This document shows positions 1 through 6,155 of a DNA stretch of 16,447 bases, piece after piece. The notes beneath the pieces were generated by a model. It had not been told where the DNA came from, made no database searches, and saw only the letters and a list, made by a program, of their open reading frames with translations. This stretch comes from UBA2979 sp963694535 (GTDB lineage Bacteria; Chloroflexota; Dehalococcoidia; UBA2979). A program made the position numbers and the translations under genes. The DNA lies in the NCBI GenBank assembly GCA_963694535.1, contig CAVODE010000042.1, positions 1-16,447 of the forward strand. Reading direction: 5' to 3'. The stretch's first letter is position 1, and every line of letters begins with the position of its first letter.

Positions 1-1270
1 CAATTAAATTACGAATACAATCTATATAAACCTCGGTCTTACCACTCCCAGCCACACCTTTCAATAAAATTTCTTTGCCATTTTCTCCGTCGAAGGATGC
101 CGTGATTCGATTCACGGCATCCTGCTGGTCGCGAGTAAGTTTTCTTGGACTTGCTCGAACTGTCTGATAATCTTTCAACGGATCTCGTTGACGACGAATT
201 TCGGAGTAGTCCACTAATTCTTGACGAGCTAATCTTTGCATTACTGAAGTAGTTATGTCAGAACGGCCCAATAAATCAGAGATTTCTATGCGCGAAATCT
301 CTGATTCCTTCTGAGACTCGGCTTTCTGTCGTAAAAATTGCAGAATCTTCCAAGCACACTTATCCACATTGGTAAACGTTTTTTCGTGAATATATTTTAT
401 AGCTCCAGGTTTATCAAAGTTATAGAATATTTGACCATTCATAACTGTCAGAATTTCATTACTAACCAACCGATCTATGATTTTCTTACCTAGAGCATCC
501 TGCGTCAGGGAAGCATACGAAGTATTGCCTGACGACCGAATAAGTTGCCTAATTATTTCAGCTTCACGTGAATTACGCTCTCCATAAAATTGTTGCCCAT
601 TAGTCGCATCAGATTTGGGATCAGTTCTTAATCGTATAGTCTGCTCAATTCTTGGTGATATTCGAGGCTTCGGTAATGAATATCTGACCTCGAGGAGGCC
701 TAACCGCTCTAATGATTTTAAAACGACATCAAATTTATTTTTTGACATAATATTTTTAAATTCTGAATGTGTCGTCTTCGCTGAAATCAAGTCAACATAC
801 GACAATGAATCTAGGATTGCTTTTTGATCAACAGAAGGTAATAATCCTGAATCTTTCTGTAGCTGAGTCGTTATCTCATGATCGCGCTCGACTCGTTTCT
901 TCCTCAGTAGCATTTTTTCCGGAGTCCGAGCAACTCCTGGTGGAAAGAATTGTTTCAAACAGTCCCAGAGAGGCGAAAAATAATAACTTGAAAGCCACTT
1001 CGCTAAGCGCAGTTGCTCTGACGAGAGTACTATCTCTGGTAATTCAGCCTGAATGATAGGTCGGACTTGTGATGGATCAAATCCAGGAGTATCTAATGGT
1101 CCGTCAATCACTATTCCTTGAAACACTTGGCGACCAAATGGCACATACACCAATTGACCAATCTGGATTTTTATTGTGGTGGGAACACTGTAAGAAAAGT
1201 TCATGTGACTAGGCCTGCTGCTATTTACAGCGACCCTCACATAGCTCGTGCGAAAATTATCAGTCGTCAT
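1..1270 (-). CDS. priA: Primosomal protein N' (PriA helicase), N-terminal part, cut by window edge
   Basis: PriA is the 3'-5' DNA helicase that recognises stalled forks and reloads the replisome. I translated the minus strand from the ATG at 1270-1268 and found 423 open codons to the window edge. The N-terminus reads SYVRVAVNSS, then FSYSVP and a GQLVYVPFGRQVFQGIV stretch, which is the PriA 3'-end-binding domain. A divergent middle part follows (about residues 110-370). The helicase domain then starts with KLTRDQQDAVNRI and reaches the Walker A motif GVAGSGKTEVY at residues 405-415 (family norm GVTGSGKTEVY). The remaining helicase lobes and the zinc-binding cysteines lie beyond the window. 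The gene is 33 nt downstream of rplS on the same strand, probably in one transcript. No purine-rich ribosome binding site is visible; the start codon lies in the loop of an inverted repeat (1256-1283). Identity is firm; the exact start is less certain. Confidence 0.93.
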   Translation of the reverse strand, partial: MTTDNFRTSYVRVAVNSSRPSHMNFSYSVPTTIKIQIGQLVYVPFGRQVFQGIVIDGPLDTPGFDPSQVRPIIQAELPEIVLSSEQLRLAKWLSSYYFSPLWDCLKQFFPPGVARTPEKMLLRKKRVERDHEITTQLQKDSGLLPSVDQKAILDSLSYVDLISAKTTHSEFKNIMSKNKFDVVLKSLERLGLLEVRYSLPKPRISPRIEQTIRLRTDPKSDATNGQQFYGERNSREAEIIRQLIRSSGNTSYASLTQDALGKKIIDRLVSNEILTVMNGQIFYNFDKPGAIKYIHEKTFTNVDKCAWKILQFLRQKAESQKESEISRIEISDLLGRSDITTSVMQRLARQELVDYSEIRRQRDPLKDYQTVRASPRKLTRDQQDAVNRITASFDGENGKEILLKGVAGSGKTEVYIDCIRNLI

Positions 1271-1283
1271 TAAGACTGATAAT
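1256..1283 (-). repeat. Perfect 10-bp inverted repeat enclosing the priA start codon
   Basis: On the plus strand ATTATCAGTC (1256-1265) is matched exactly by GACTGATAAT (1274-1283), with an 8-nt spacer. In the priA mRNA this forms a 10-bp stem whose loop (UUAAUGAC) carries the AUG at 1270-1268. The flanking pair (1255/1284) does not match, so the stem ends cleanly. Only three of the ten pairs are G-C, and the stem is followed on the mRNA by UUUUCG, too short for a convincing terminator of rplS. It could be a translational control hairpin, a protein-binding dyad, or an RNA-processing site between rplS and priA. The repeat is seen directly; its function is inferred. Confidence 0.7.
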
Positions 1284-1303
1284 AGACCGAATTGTAGTGA
1301 AAG

Positions 1304-1669
1304 TTAAACTCTGTTGGCTTCTTTGACTCTCGCAGCTCGTCCGGTTCGACCGCGAAGATATGTTAACTTCGCTCGGCGAACTTTACCGCGGCGGGTGACT
1401 GACAATGATTCGAGACGAGGAGATGCTAGCGGAATGGTCCGCTCTACTCCGAATCCGCGTTGTACTCGACGCACAGTAAAATTAGCGGCCAAGCCTTTTT
1501 TTATTTTAATGACGGTGCCCTCGAAGGGTTGGAGTCTACGAGTTTCTTGGCCTTTTGCCGCACGCTCCGTGATCCAGAGCATTAGGCGCACATTGTCACC
1601 GACTCCGAACTCTGCAAGTTTTTCTTTGTCACTTGGACGCTCTTCGGCGAGCTCTCGTAAATCCACCAT
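1304..1669 (-). CDS. rplS: 50S ribosomal protein L19
   Basis: L19 sits at the 30S-50S interface and contributes to an inter-subunit bridge. The 121-residue protein has the family layout: a short N-terminal helix, then GDNVRLMLWITE, PFEGTVIKIKKG (about residues 48-59), FTVRRVQRGFGVERTIPL (about 64-81), SPRLESLSV, and the basic stretch RRGKVRRAKLTYLRGRTGRAAR near the C-terminus, which matches the conserved rRNA-binding end. Length is typical. The ATG at 1669 follows AAAAGG on the mRNA at a workable distance. It lies 95 nt downstream of trmD on the same strand, the usual trmD-rplS pairing, with priA 33 nt further on. The usual upstream partners rpsP and rimM are not here. Confidence 0.97.
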   Translation of the reverse strand: MVDLRELAEERPSDKEKLAEFGVGDNVRLMLWITERAAKGQETRRLQPFEGTVIKIKKGLAANFTVRRVQRGFGVERTIPLASPRLESLSVTRRGKVRRAKLTYLRGRTGRAARVKEANRV

Positions 1670-1764
1670 TATTATGACCTTTTAGATTTCAAATATGTTA
1701 GCTACTAATTAACTAGATGTCAGATTCTCTCTTGTATTTTGATTAGAGTCGAGGGGTAAAGCAG
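1670..1764 (-). other. 95-nt trmD-rplS spacer, no clear element
   Basis: This spacer is A+T-rich and holds the rplS ribosome binding site (AAAAGG on the minus strand). I found no convincing hairpin plus U-tract and no credible promoter, so trmD and rplS are probably co-transcribed. L19 leader RNAs exist in some phyla, but nothing here lets me call one. Confidence 0.4.
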
Positions 1765-2526
1765 TTATTTCACTGACTCATTCAAATCGTTCAGTGAAAA
1801 CTTTCGAGTAAGAGAATCCAAGTCTGCTTTAGCCTTGACTACATCTGGTAGAAGATCTGGTCGACTTTCTAAAGTTCTCTGTAGGCTTTTATAGTAACGC
1901 CACAAGCGGATTCGCTCATGATCTCCTGAAAGAAGCACCTCAGGCACCGGCTGATTATTAAAAACAGCCGGTCGTGTGAATTGAGGGTATTCCAATAATC
2001 CAGATTCGTTAAATGATTCCTCCTTCAACGAATCTGGGCTCCCGAGAACACCATCCACCTGCCGACAAATCGCATCAACCATTATCATCGCGGGCAGCTC
2101 GCCACCCGATACAACAAAATCACCAACCGAAACCTCTAAATCAACAGCTCCATCTAAAAACCTCTGGTCAAATCCCTCGTACCGACCACACACTAAAACC
2201 AAATGAGGTTCTCGAGCTAATTCTCGTACCATTAGTTGGCTAATTTTTTCACCAGTCGGCGTTAATGCAATAACCCTAGTCTTGTCCGGGCTCAGCGAAG
2301 AAATCGCAGACACGGCCTCGAAGAGTGGTTCCGGCTTCAACACCATCCCTGGCCCGCCTCCGAAAGGTGCGTCATCCACAGTGCGATGTGAGTCATGTGT
2401 ATAGGTTCGCAAGTCGTGTAGGTTTATTTCTATCAACTGCTTCTTTTTTGCTCTGTCGATAATAGATTCATCAAACGGGCCAACAAACATATCTGGAAAA
2501 AGAGTTAATACGTCGAAACGGAGCAT
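1765..2526 (-). CDS. trmD: tRNA (guanine-N1)-methyltransferase
   Basis: TrmD methylates N1 of G37 next to the anticodon in tRNAs for Leu, Pro and Arg, which prevents +1 frameshifting. It is a SPOUT-class dimer with a trefoil knot binding S-adenosylmethionine. The start chosen, ATG at 2526, gives 253 residues beginning MLRFDVLTLFPDMF, the standard N-terminus; an ATG 72 nt further upstream would add an unconserved tail and overlap mog. Family motifs in order: RTVDDAPFGGGPGMV (48-62), LVCGRYEGFDQRF (111-123), the knot segment EVSVGDFVVSGGELPAM (131-147), GLLEYPQFTRP (176-186) and VPEVLLSGDHERIRLWR (194-210). The ATG is preceded by the purine-rich AGAGAGAAA. The gene follows mog by 25 nt and precedes rplS on the same strand. 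Confidence 0.97.
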   Translation of the reverse strand: MLRFDVLTLFPDMFVGPFDESIIDRAKKKQLIEINLHDLRTYTHDSHRTVDDAPFGGGPGMVLKPEPLFEAVSAISSLSPDKTRVIALTPTGEKISQLMVRELAREPHLVLVCGRYEGFDQRFLDGAVDLEVSVGDFVVSGGELPAMIMVDAICRQVDGVLGSPDSLKEESFNESGLLEYPQFTRPAVFNNQPVPEVLLSGDHERIRLWRYYKSLQRTLESRPDLLPDVVKAKADLDSLTRKFSLNDLNESVK

Positions 2527-2551
2527 TCTACATTTCTCTCTATTTAATTTG

Positions 2552-3061
2552 TTAATGACCAGCTGTTTCATCAATACCCAAAAGTTGCGCGCAAGCATGA
2601 TGAAGGACTGGTACTACTATTGATAAATTTTCGCTGGCCCCACGTTCACTGCCAGGAAGATTAATAATTAAGGTATTTCGACGAACACCTACAACTAATC
2701 GAGACAACATCGACAACGGGGTGGAGATTAAACTGCCTGACCGCATAGCTTCTTCCATTCCCAACACTCTGAAGTCAATTACCTCTTCCGTCGCCTGAGG
2801 AGTTATATCCCTTTGGGACAAGCCTGTGCCTCCGGTAGTCACAACTAGATTTACTTTCGCCCTATCGGACTGATCGCAAAGAAATTCAACAATCAGTTCT
2901 CGGTCATCAGGTACGAGATTTTCGACCGATATGTTAAATTTCGCGTCTAACAAAATTTTCGATACAGCTGGTCCTGCTGTGTCGATTCGCTCGCCCACAG
3001 ATCCTTTATCGCTGATTGTCAAAACTGCTGCTGAAAATAAGTCGATTTCTTGATTTTCCAT
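2552..3061 (-). CDS. MogA/MoaB-type molybdopterin adenylyltransferase-like protein
   Basis: Single-domain MoCF-fold protein of 169 residues, the size of MogA/MoaB. MogA adenylylates molybdopterin before molybdate insertion; MoaB-type proteins share the fold and in some lineages replace it. Visible motifs are TISDKGSVGERIDTAGP (15-31), the pterin-binding TTGGTGLSQRDITPQAT (75-91) with the conserved GGTG and D86, and NLPGSERGASENL near 134-146. The start at ATG 3061 (MENQEIDLFSAAVLTISDKG) is preferred over an ATG 51 nt upstream, whose extra residues look unconserved. The gene heads the minus-strand block mog-trmD-rplS-priA and is divergent from pyrG across 103 bp. No other molybdenum cofactor genes are in view, so MogA and MoaB cannot be told apart. 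Confidence 0.88.
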   Translation of the reverse strand: MENQEIDLFSAAVLTISDKGSVGERIDTAGPAVSKILLDAKFNISVENLVPDDRELIVEFLCDQSDRAKVNLVVTTGGTGLSQRDITPQATEEVIDFRVLGMEEAMRSGSLISTPLSMLSRLVVGVRRNTLIINLPGSERGASENLSIVVPVLHHACAQLLGIDETAGH

Positions 3062-3164
3062 AGTTAATAAGTTTAACCCTATCCCGTGCACACAAGTAAG
3101 ACGGAATAGCAATACTGACTTTAATAGAGTAGACTGATGTTCCGTAGGGGATTACGGGGCCAAT
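3062..3164. promoter_or_regulatory. Divergent intergenic region between mog and pyrG, with hairpin at the pyrG ribosome binding site
   Basis: These 103 bp must carry the promoters for the mog block (minus) and the pyrG block (plus), because the genes point away from each other. I could not fix convincing -35/-10 pairs on either strand; TTTAAT at 3120-3125 is a weak plus-strand -10 candidate. Just before pyrG, CCGTA (3142-3146) and TACGG (3153-3157) form a 5-bp stem with a GGGGAT loop. A GGGG at 3156-3159, five bases before the ATG, is the likely ribosome binding site and partly overlaps this stem. Confidence 0.45.
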
Positions 3165-4787
3165 ATGACTCGATATGTGTTTGTTACCGGTGGAGTTGTT
3201 TCCTCTGTAGGAAAAGGGATTGTCACGGCTTCCTTAGGCCATATTTTAAAGGCCCGTGGGTTAAAAATCTCAATCCTTAAATTAGATCCATACATTAATG
3301 TCGATCCAGGAACCATGTCGCCATATCAGCACGGTGAAGTATTCGTAACGGACGATGGTGCAGAAACAGACCTCGATTTAGGTCATTATGAAAGATTTCT
3401 TGATATCGACCTTACAGGGTCAAATTCTTCCTCAAGCGGTCAAATATACCAAGAAGTAATCCGGCGCGAACGCAGCGGTGAGTATTATGAGGGGAAGACG
3501 GTTCAGGCAATTCCACATGTTACAGATGAAATCCAGCGAAGAATCAAAGAAGCTGGAGAAAAATTCGACGCTGATGTCGTTTTAGTTGAGGTCGGTGGAA
3601 CAGTGGGAGATATTGAAGGGCAAGTCTTTCTTGAGGCCGTTGCACAGATGCGGTATGAATCTGAAAAAGGACAGACACTTTCGATACATGTGACATTACT
3701 CCCCAGAATTGGTGCGACTGGTGAAATGAAAACTAAACCAACACAACATTCTGTTAGAACTTTGAGATCTTTTGGAATTCAACCGGATTTAATAGTTACA
3801 AGATCAGATGACGATATCCCCCTTGACTTATGCAAAAAAATTGCTCAGTTCTGTAATGTAGAAGTGTCTGCTGTGGCCCCGCTGAAGACAGCGCAATCCA
3901 TCTATCAGGTTCCACTAATGCTTGAAAAATTAGGCGTAGGTGAACTAACTACCAAAAAGCTCGAACTCACAACTGGAAGTCCTGACTTGAGCCAGTGGAG
4001 CGAATTCAGCCAGGAACTCGTCAAGAAACGTCCTGAGCGACCTTTACAGATTCATGTTGTAGGAAAATATGTAAACGGCCCTGACGCCTATCTCTCTATT
4101 CAAGAAGCACTCTCCCACGCGGCAGTAAGTTCTGACATCAACTTTGATATAAATTGGGTTGACGCTCAAGCGCTGGAAACGCAGGAACCAAGTGAGATTC
4201 TCAAAGGTTCTGACGGTATCGTTTTGTGTCCGGGCTTTGATGAGCGGGGCGTTGAAGGAAAAATAAGAGCGGCTCAATTCGCACGTGAATCTAAAATTCC
4301 ATATCTTGGAGATTGTTTGGGTATGCAGATTTTGGTCATTGAGTTCGCCAGAAATGTAGCCGGCATGTCAGATGCCCACTCGACAGAAATGAATCCTCAT
4401 ACCCCTTATCCCGTCATTCACATAATGGAAGAACAAAAAAATATTGAATCAAGGGGCGGGACCATGAGATTGGGTGGCTATGATTGCGAGCTGACTCCTG
4501 GAACAATTACTCAAAACGCATACGGCATAAATCAGGTTCGGGAAAGACATCGGCATCGATATGAAGTAAACAATAAATTACTGCCTCAACTTGAAAAAAG
4601 AGGCCTGGTAGTAGCCGGAAAATATAAGAGTAAAAACTTGGTAGAAATTGTTGAGTTAAACGACCATCCGTTCATGGTAGGTGCTCAATTTCATCCTGAA
4701 TTCACAAGTAGACCGCTTCGTCCAAACCCGCTGTTTCAAGGATTCATAGAGGCTTCAAAAACGTATTCAAAAAAGCAGATTGATTAA
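3165..4787 (+). CDS. pyrG: CTP synthase
   Basis: PyrG makes CTP from UTP, ATP and glutamine, the last step of pyrimidine nucleotide synthesis, in the cytosol as a tetramer. At 540 residues it is full length. The N-terminal synthetase domain (about 1-270) starts MTRYVFVTGGVVSSVGKGIV, has DPYINVDPGTMSPYQHGEVF (41-60) and VEVGGTVGDIEG (141-152). The C-terminal class I glutaminase domain (about 293-535) keeps the triad: C384 in GDCLGMQ, and H510 and E512 in QFHPEF. Two spots are unusual. The oxyanion loop, normally PGGFGxRG, reads PGFDERG (356-362), one glycine shorter, and GDCLGMQ replaces the usual GICLGMQ. It starts the plus-strand block; the DUF2269-like gene follows after 7 nt. Confidence 0.98.
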   Translation: MTRYVFVTGGVVSSVGKGIVTASLGHILKARGLKISILKLDPYINVDPGTMSPYQHGEVFVTDDGAETDLDLGHYERFLDIDLTGSNSSSSGQIYQEVIRRERSGEYYEGKTVQAIPHVTDEIQRRIKEAGEKFDADVVLVEVGGTVGDIEGQVFLEAVAQMRYESEKGQTLSIHVTLLPRIGATGEMKTKPTQHSVRTLRSFGIQPDLIVTRSDDDIPLDLCKKIAQFCNVEVSAVAPLKTAQSIYQVPLMLEKLGVGELTTKKLELTTGSPDLSQWSEFSQELVKKRPERPLQIHVVGKYVNGPDAYLSIQEALSHAAVSSDINFDINWVDAQALETQEPSEILKGSDGIVLCPGFDERGVEGKIRAAQFARESKIPYLGDCLGMQILVIEFARNVAGMSDAHSTEMNPHTPYPVIHIMEEQKNIESRGGTMRLGGYDCELTPGTITQNAYGINQVRERHRHRYEVNNKLLPQLEKRGLVVAGKYKSKNLVEIVELNDHPFMVGAQFHPEFTSRPLRPNPLFQGFIEASKTYSKKQID

Positions 4788-4794
4788 TAAATAA

Positions 4795-5259
4795 ATGACC
4801 ACTTGGCGATTCATTCACATTCTATCCATATTATATTTTTGCTCGGGCTGTGGAGCGGCGATAATGCCTGTGTGGAAGGCTTGGACGGTAGAATCAGTTG
4901 ACGAAAAAGTCGTCTTGATACTGTCTGCTCAAAGAGCCTTCACGTCCGCAATGTTGCCTGGGATAATTGCTGTTCTGTTTTCAGGATATGCTTGGGCAGC
5001 GGTAACTAATTACCCACTCACCACCGGTTGGATGATTGGTCTTCAAGGGTTGTTTTTCCTTAATTTATTCCTTTTCATTCCATTATTTGGTGTTGCTCTG
5101 AGACGCGTAAAGTGGGCGGCCCTAAGCTCACAAAAAGAGGGTACTTTGTCAAAGGAATTAGAAGAGGCTTTGGCCGACAACGTACCACTTGTATTTGGCA
5201 TATTGGTAACGGTGACCATTCCGTTGATGACCGGGATAGCATGTATTGAATTGCTTTAG
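4795..5259 (+). CDS. DUF2269-like integral membrane protein of unknown function
   Basis: This 154-residue protein is mostly hydrophobic, with four likely membrane segments: about 5-25, 50-70, 78-102 and 131-152. A charged loop (about 103-130, with RRVKW and SKELEEALADN) separates the last two. The layout, and the N-terminal FIHILSILYFCSGCGAA stretch, resemble DUF2269-type predicted membrane proteins. I assign the family tentatively and no function. The gene starts 7 nt after the pyrG stop with no clear ribosome binding site, suggesting translational coupling to pyrG, and lies 30 nt before the transaldolase gene. The family match is from memory of its layout, so the weaker statement, a small four-helix membrane protein, is the safer one. 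Confidence 0.75.
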   Translation: MTTWRFIHILSILYFCSGCGAAIMPVWKAWTVESVDEKVVLILSAQRAFTSAMLPGIIAVLFSGYAWAAVTNYPLTTGWMIGLQGLFFLNLFLFIPLFGVALRRVKWAALSSQKEGTLSKELEEALADNVPLVFGILVTVTIPLMTGIACIELL

Positions 5260-5273
5260 ATAGAATTTAGACC

Positions 5274-5280
5274 AAGGAAG
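5274..5280 (+). promoter_or_regulatory. Ribosome binding site of the transaldolase gene
   Basis: AAGGAAG lies nine bases before the ATG at 5290. It is one of the few strong ribosome binding sites in the window and supports that start. Confidence 0.7.
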
Positions 5281-5289
5281 TTTACTCAA

Positions 5290-5940
5290 ATGAAAATTTT
5301 TATAGATTCTGCGAATTTAGATGAGATAAAACGGGCAGCGGCACTAGGAGTAATCGACGGAGTAACCACGAACCCTTCCATCGTTGCAAAAGAAGGTGTC
5401 GAATATCAGAGCCGTGTGATGGAGATATGCGATGTGGTTGATGGATCTATCTCTGCAGAATGTATATCACTTGAACTAGATCAACTCTGTGCAGAAGCTA
5501 GGCGAGTAGCTGCGTGGCATCCCAACGTCACAGTAAAAATACCGATGAGCGAAGTTGGACTGCAGGCAATGGCGATTTTATCTGAAGAAGGAATCGCAAT
5601 TAATTGCACATTAATTTTCAGCGTAAACCAAGCTTTATTAGCGGCTAAGGCTGGTGCCACTTATGTGTCTCCATTTATTGGAAGACTAAACGATGGCGGA
5701 GCTGATGGGATGGAACTAATAAGGGAGTGCGCTGAAATATTTTCGACATACCCCAAAATCACGACCGAAATTCTTGCGGCTTCGATTAGAAATCCACGCG
5801 ACGTAACTGAAGCTGCGCTGGCAGGAAGCCATATCGCCACTTTGCCACCATCTGTACTCTTTCAAATGATAAAGCATCCTCTTACAGACCTAGGAATAGA
5901 AGCTTTTCTAAAAGATTCACAATCTTATAGTCCTGTGTAA
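5290..5940 (+). CDS. tal: Small transaldolase (TalC/fructose-6-phosphate aldolase family)
   Basis: A 216-residue class I aldolase of the short transaldolase family, linking the pentose phosphate pathway with glycolysis by moving a dihydroxyacetone unit. Motifs: MKIFIDSANLDEI at the N-terminus (D6), DGVTTNPSI (23-31), and the Schiff-base lysine K83 in VTVKIPMSEVGLQAM (80-94). NCTLIFS (105-111) and YVSPFIGRLND (125-135) follow. In this last motif the residue that is tyrosine in E. coli fructose-6-phosphate aldolase (Y131) is phenylalanine here (F129), as in true transaldolases. That favours transaldolase over aldolase activity; this is inference from known E. coli mutants. Length is normal. It is last in the pyrG block and is followed by a 215-bp gap before mraZ. 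Confidence 0.95.
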   Translation: MKIFIDSANLDEIKRAAALGVIDGVTTNPSIVAKEGVEYQSRVMEICDVVDGSISAECISLELDQLCAEARRVAAWHPNVTVKIPMSEVGLQAMAILSEEGIAINCTLIFSVNQALLAAKAGATYVSPFIGRLNDGGADGMELIRECAEIFSTYPKITTEILAASIRNPRDVTEAALAGSHIATLPPSVLFQMIKHPLTDLGIEAFLKDSQSYSPV

Positions 5941-5996
5941 AAGTTACATCCATATAGTAGATAACTAAAAACATATCGCAAAGTAAATAAGCTCAA

Positions 5997-6018
5997 TAGC
6001 TGTTCATTAAGATAGCTA
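5997..6018 (+). terminator. Imperfect hairpin after tal, possible weak terminator
   Basis: TAGCT (5997-6001) pairs with AGCTA (6014-6018), and the pairing extends inwards by three more pairs, two of them G-U, leaving a loop of about six bases. No U-tract follows directly. It lies 56 bp after the tal stop and may mark the end of that transcript, but the call is weak. Confidence 0.25.
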
Positions 6019-6071
6019 CTGGGCAGCCCTTTGCAAAAATACAAAAATGAATATATAGTAATAGGGATTAC

Positions 6072-6090
6072 AGCGCATATTTTATGCGCT
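6072..6090 (+). repeat. Perfect 8-bp hairpin upstream of mraZ
   Basis: AGCGCATA (6072-6079) and TATGCGCT (6083-6090) are exact reverse complements around a TTT loop. This is the most stable-looking hairpin of the intergenic gap and its main G+C island. It has no U-tract on either side, so it is either a non-canonical terminator for tal or an operator for the dcw promoter. Confidence 0.5.
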
Positions 6091-6110
6091 TAAATGACTG
6101 AAATAGGGTT

Positions 6111-6138
6111 TTGTTATATTTTTTAAAAGCTTATAACA
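6111..6138 (+). promoter_or_regulatory. Weak mraZ promoter candidate overlapped by a 7-bp dyad
   Basis: TTGTTA (6111-6116) and TATAAC (6132-6137) could be a -35/-10 pair with a short 15-bp spacer, putting the transcript start about 12 nt before the mraZ ATG. The same bases form a dyad, TGTTATA (6112-6118) with TATAACA (6132-6138). In such A+T-rich DNA both could arise by chance. Confidence 0.3.
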
Positions 6139-6155
6139 TATAAATTGGGTATCAT

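Larger units (their letters stand above)
5941..6155 (+). promoter_or_regulatory. A+T-rich region before the dcw cluster (tal terminator and mraZ promoter region)
   Basis: No gene is seen in these 215 bp. They hold an imperfect hairpin (5997-6018), a perfect 8-bp hairpin (6072-6090) and a TGTTATA/TATAACA dyad over a weak promoter candidate (6111-6138). There are also exactly four GGG triplets on the plus strand, starting at 6021, 6064, 6106 and 6147 (steps of 43, 42 and 41). The last lies six bases before the mraZ ATG and may be its ribosome binding site. MraZ proteins studied elsewhere bind GGG-containing repeats (TGGGN) ahead of their own gene, so this is the natural place for autoregulation. 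Confidence 0.5.

Noticed and set aside
769..1056. 95-codon open frame on the plus strand near the left edge
   Set aside because: It lies wholly opposite the priA coding sequence, which reads through without a stop; no motif supports it.
1314..1685. 123-codon open frame on the plus strand opposite rplS
   Set aside because: It is antisense to a certain ribosomal protein gene, very rich in Arg and Ser as expected for a mirror of a basic protein, and has no recognisable motif.
1670..1764. L19 leader autoregulatory RNA
   Set aside because: The spacer shows no convincing structured core that I can recognise.
2527..2598. Longer trmD start at 2598
   Set aside because: The extra 24 residues are not TrmD-like and would overlap mog; MLRFDVLTLFP at 2526 is the family N-terminus.
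3146..3161. CTP-sensing reiterative-transcription attenuator for pyrG, as in Bacillus (GGGC start)
   Set aside because: A GGGGC occurs before pyrG, but only a few bases separate it from the ATG, leaving no room for an attenuator.
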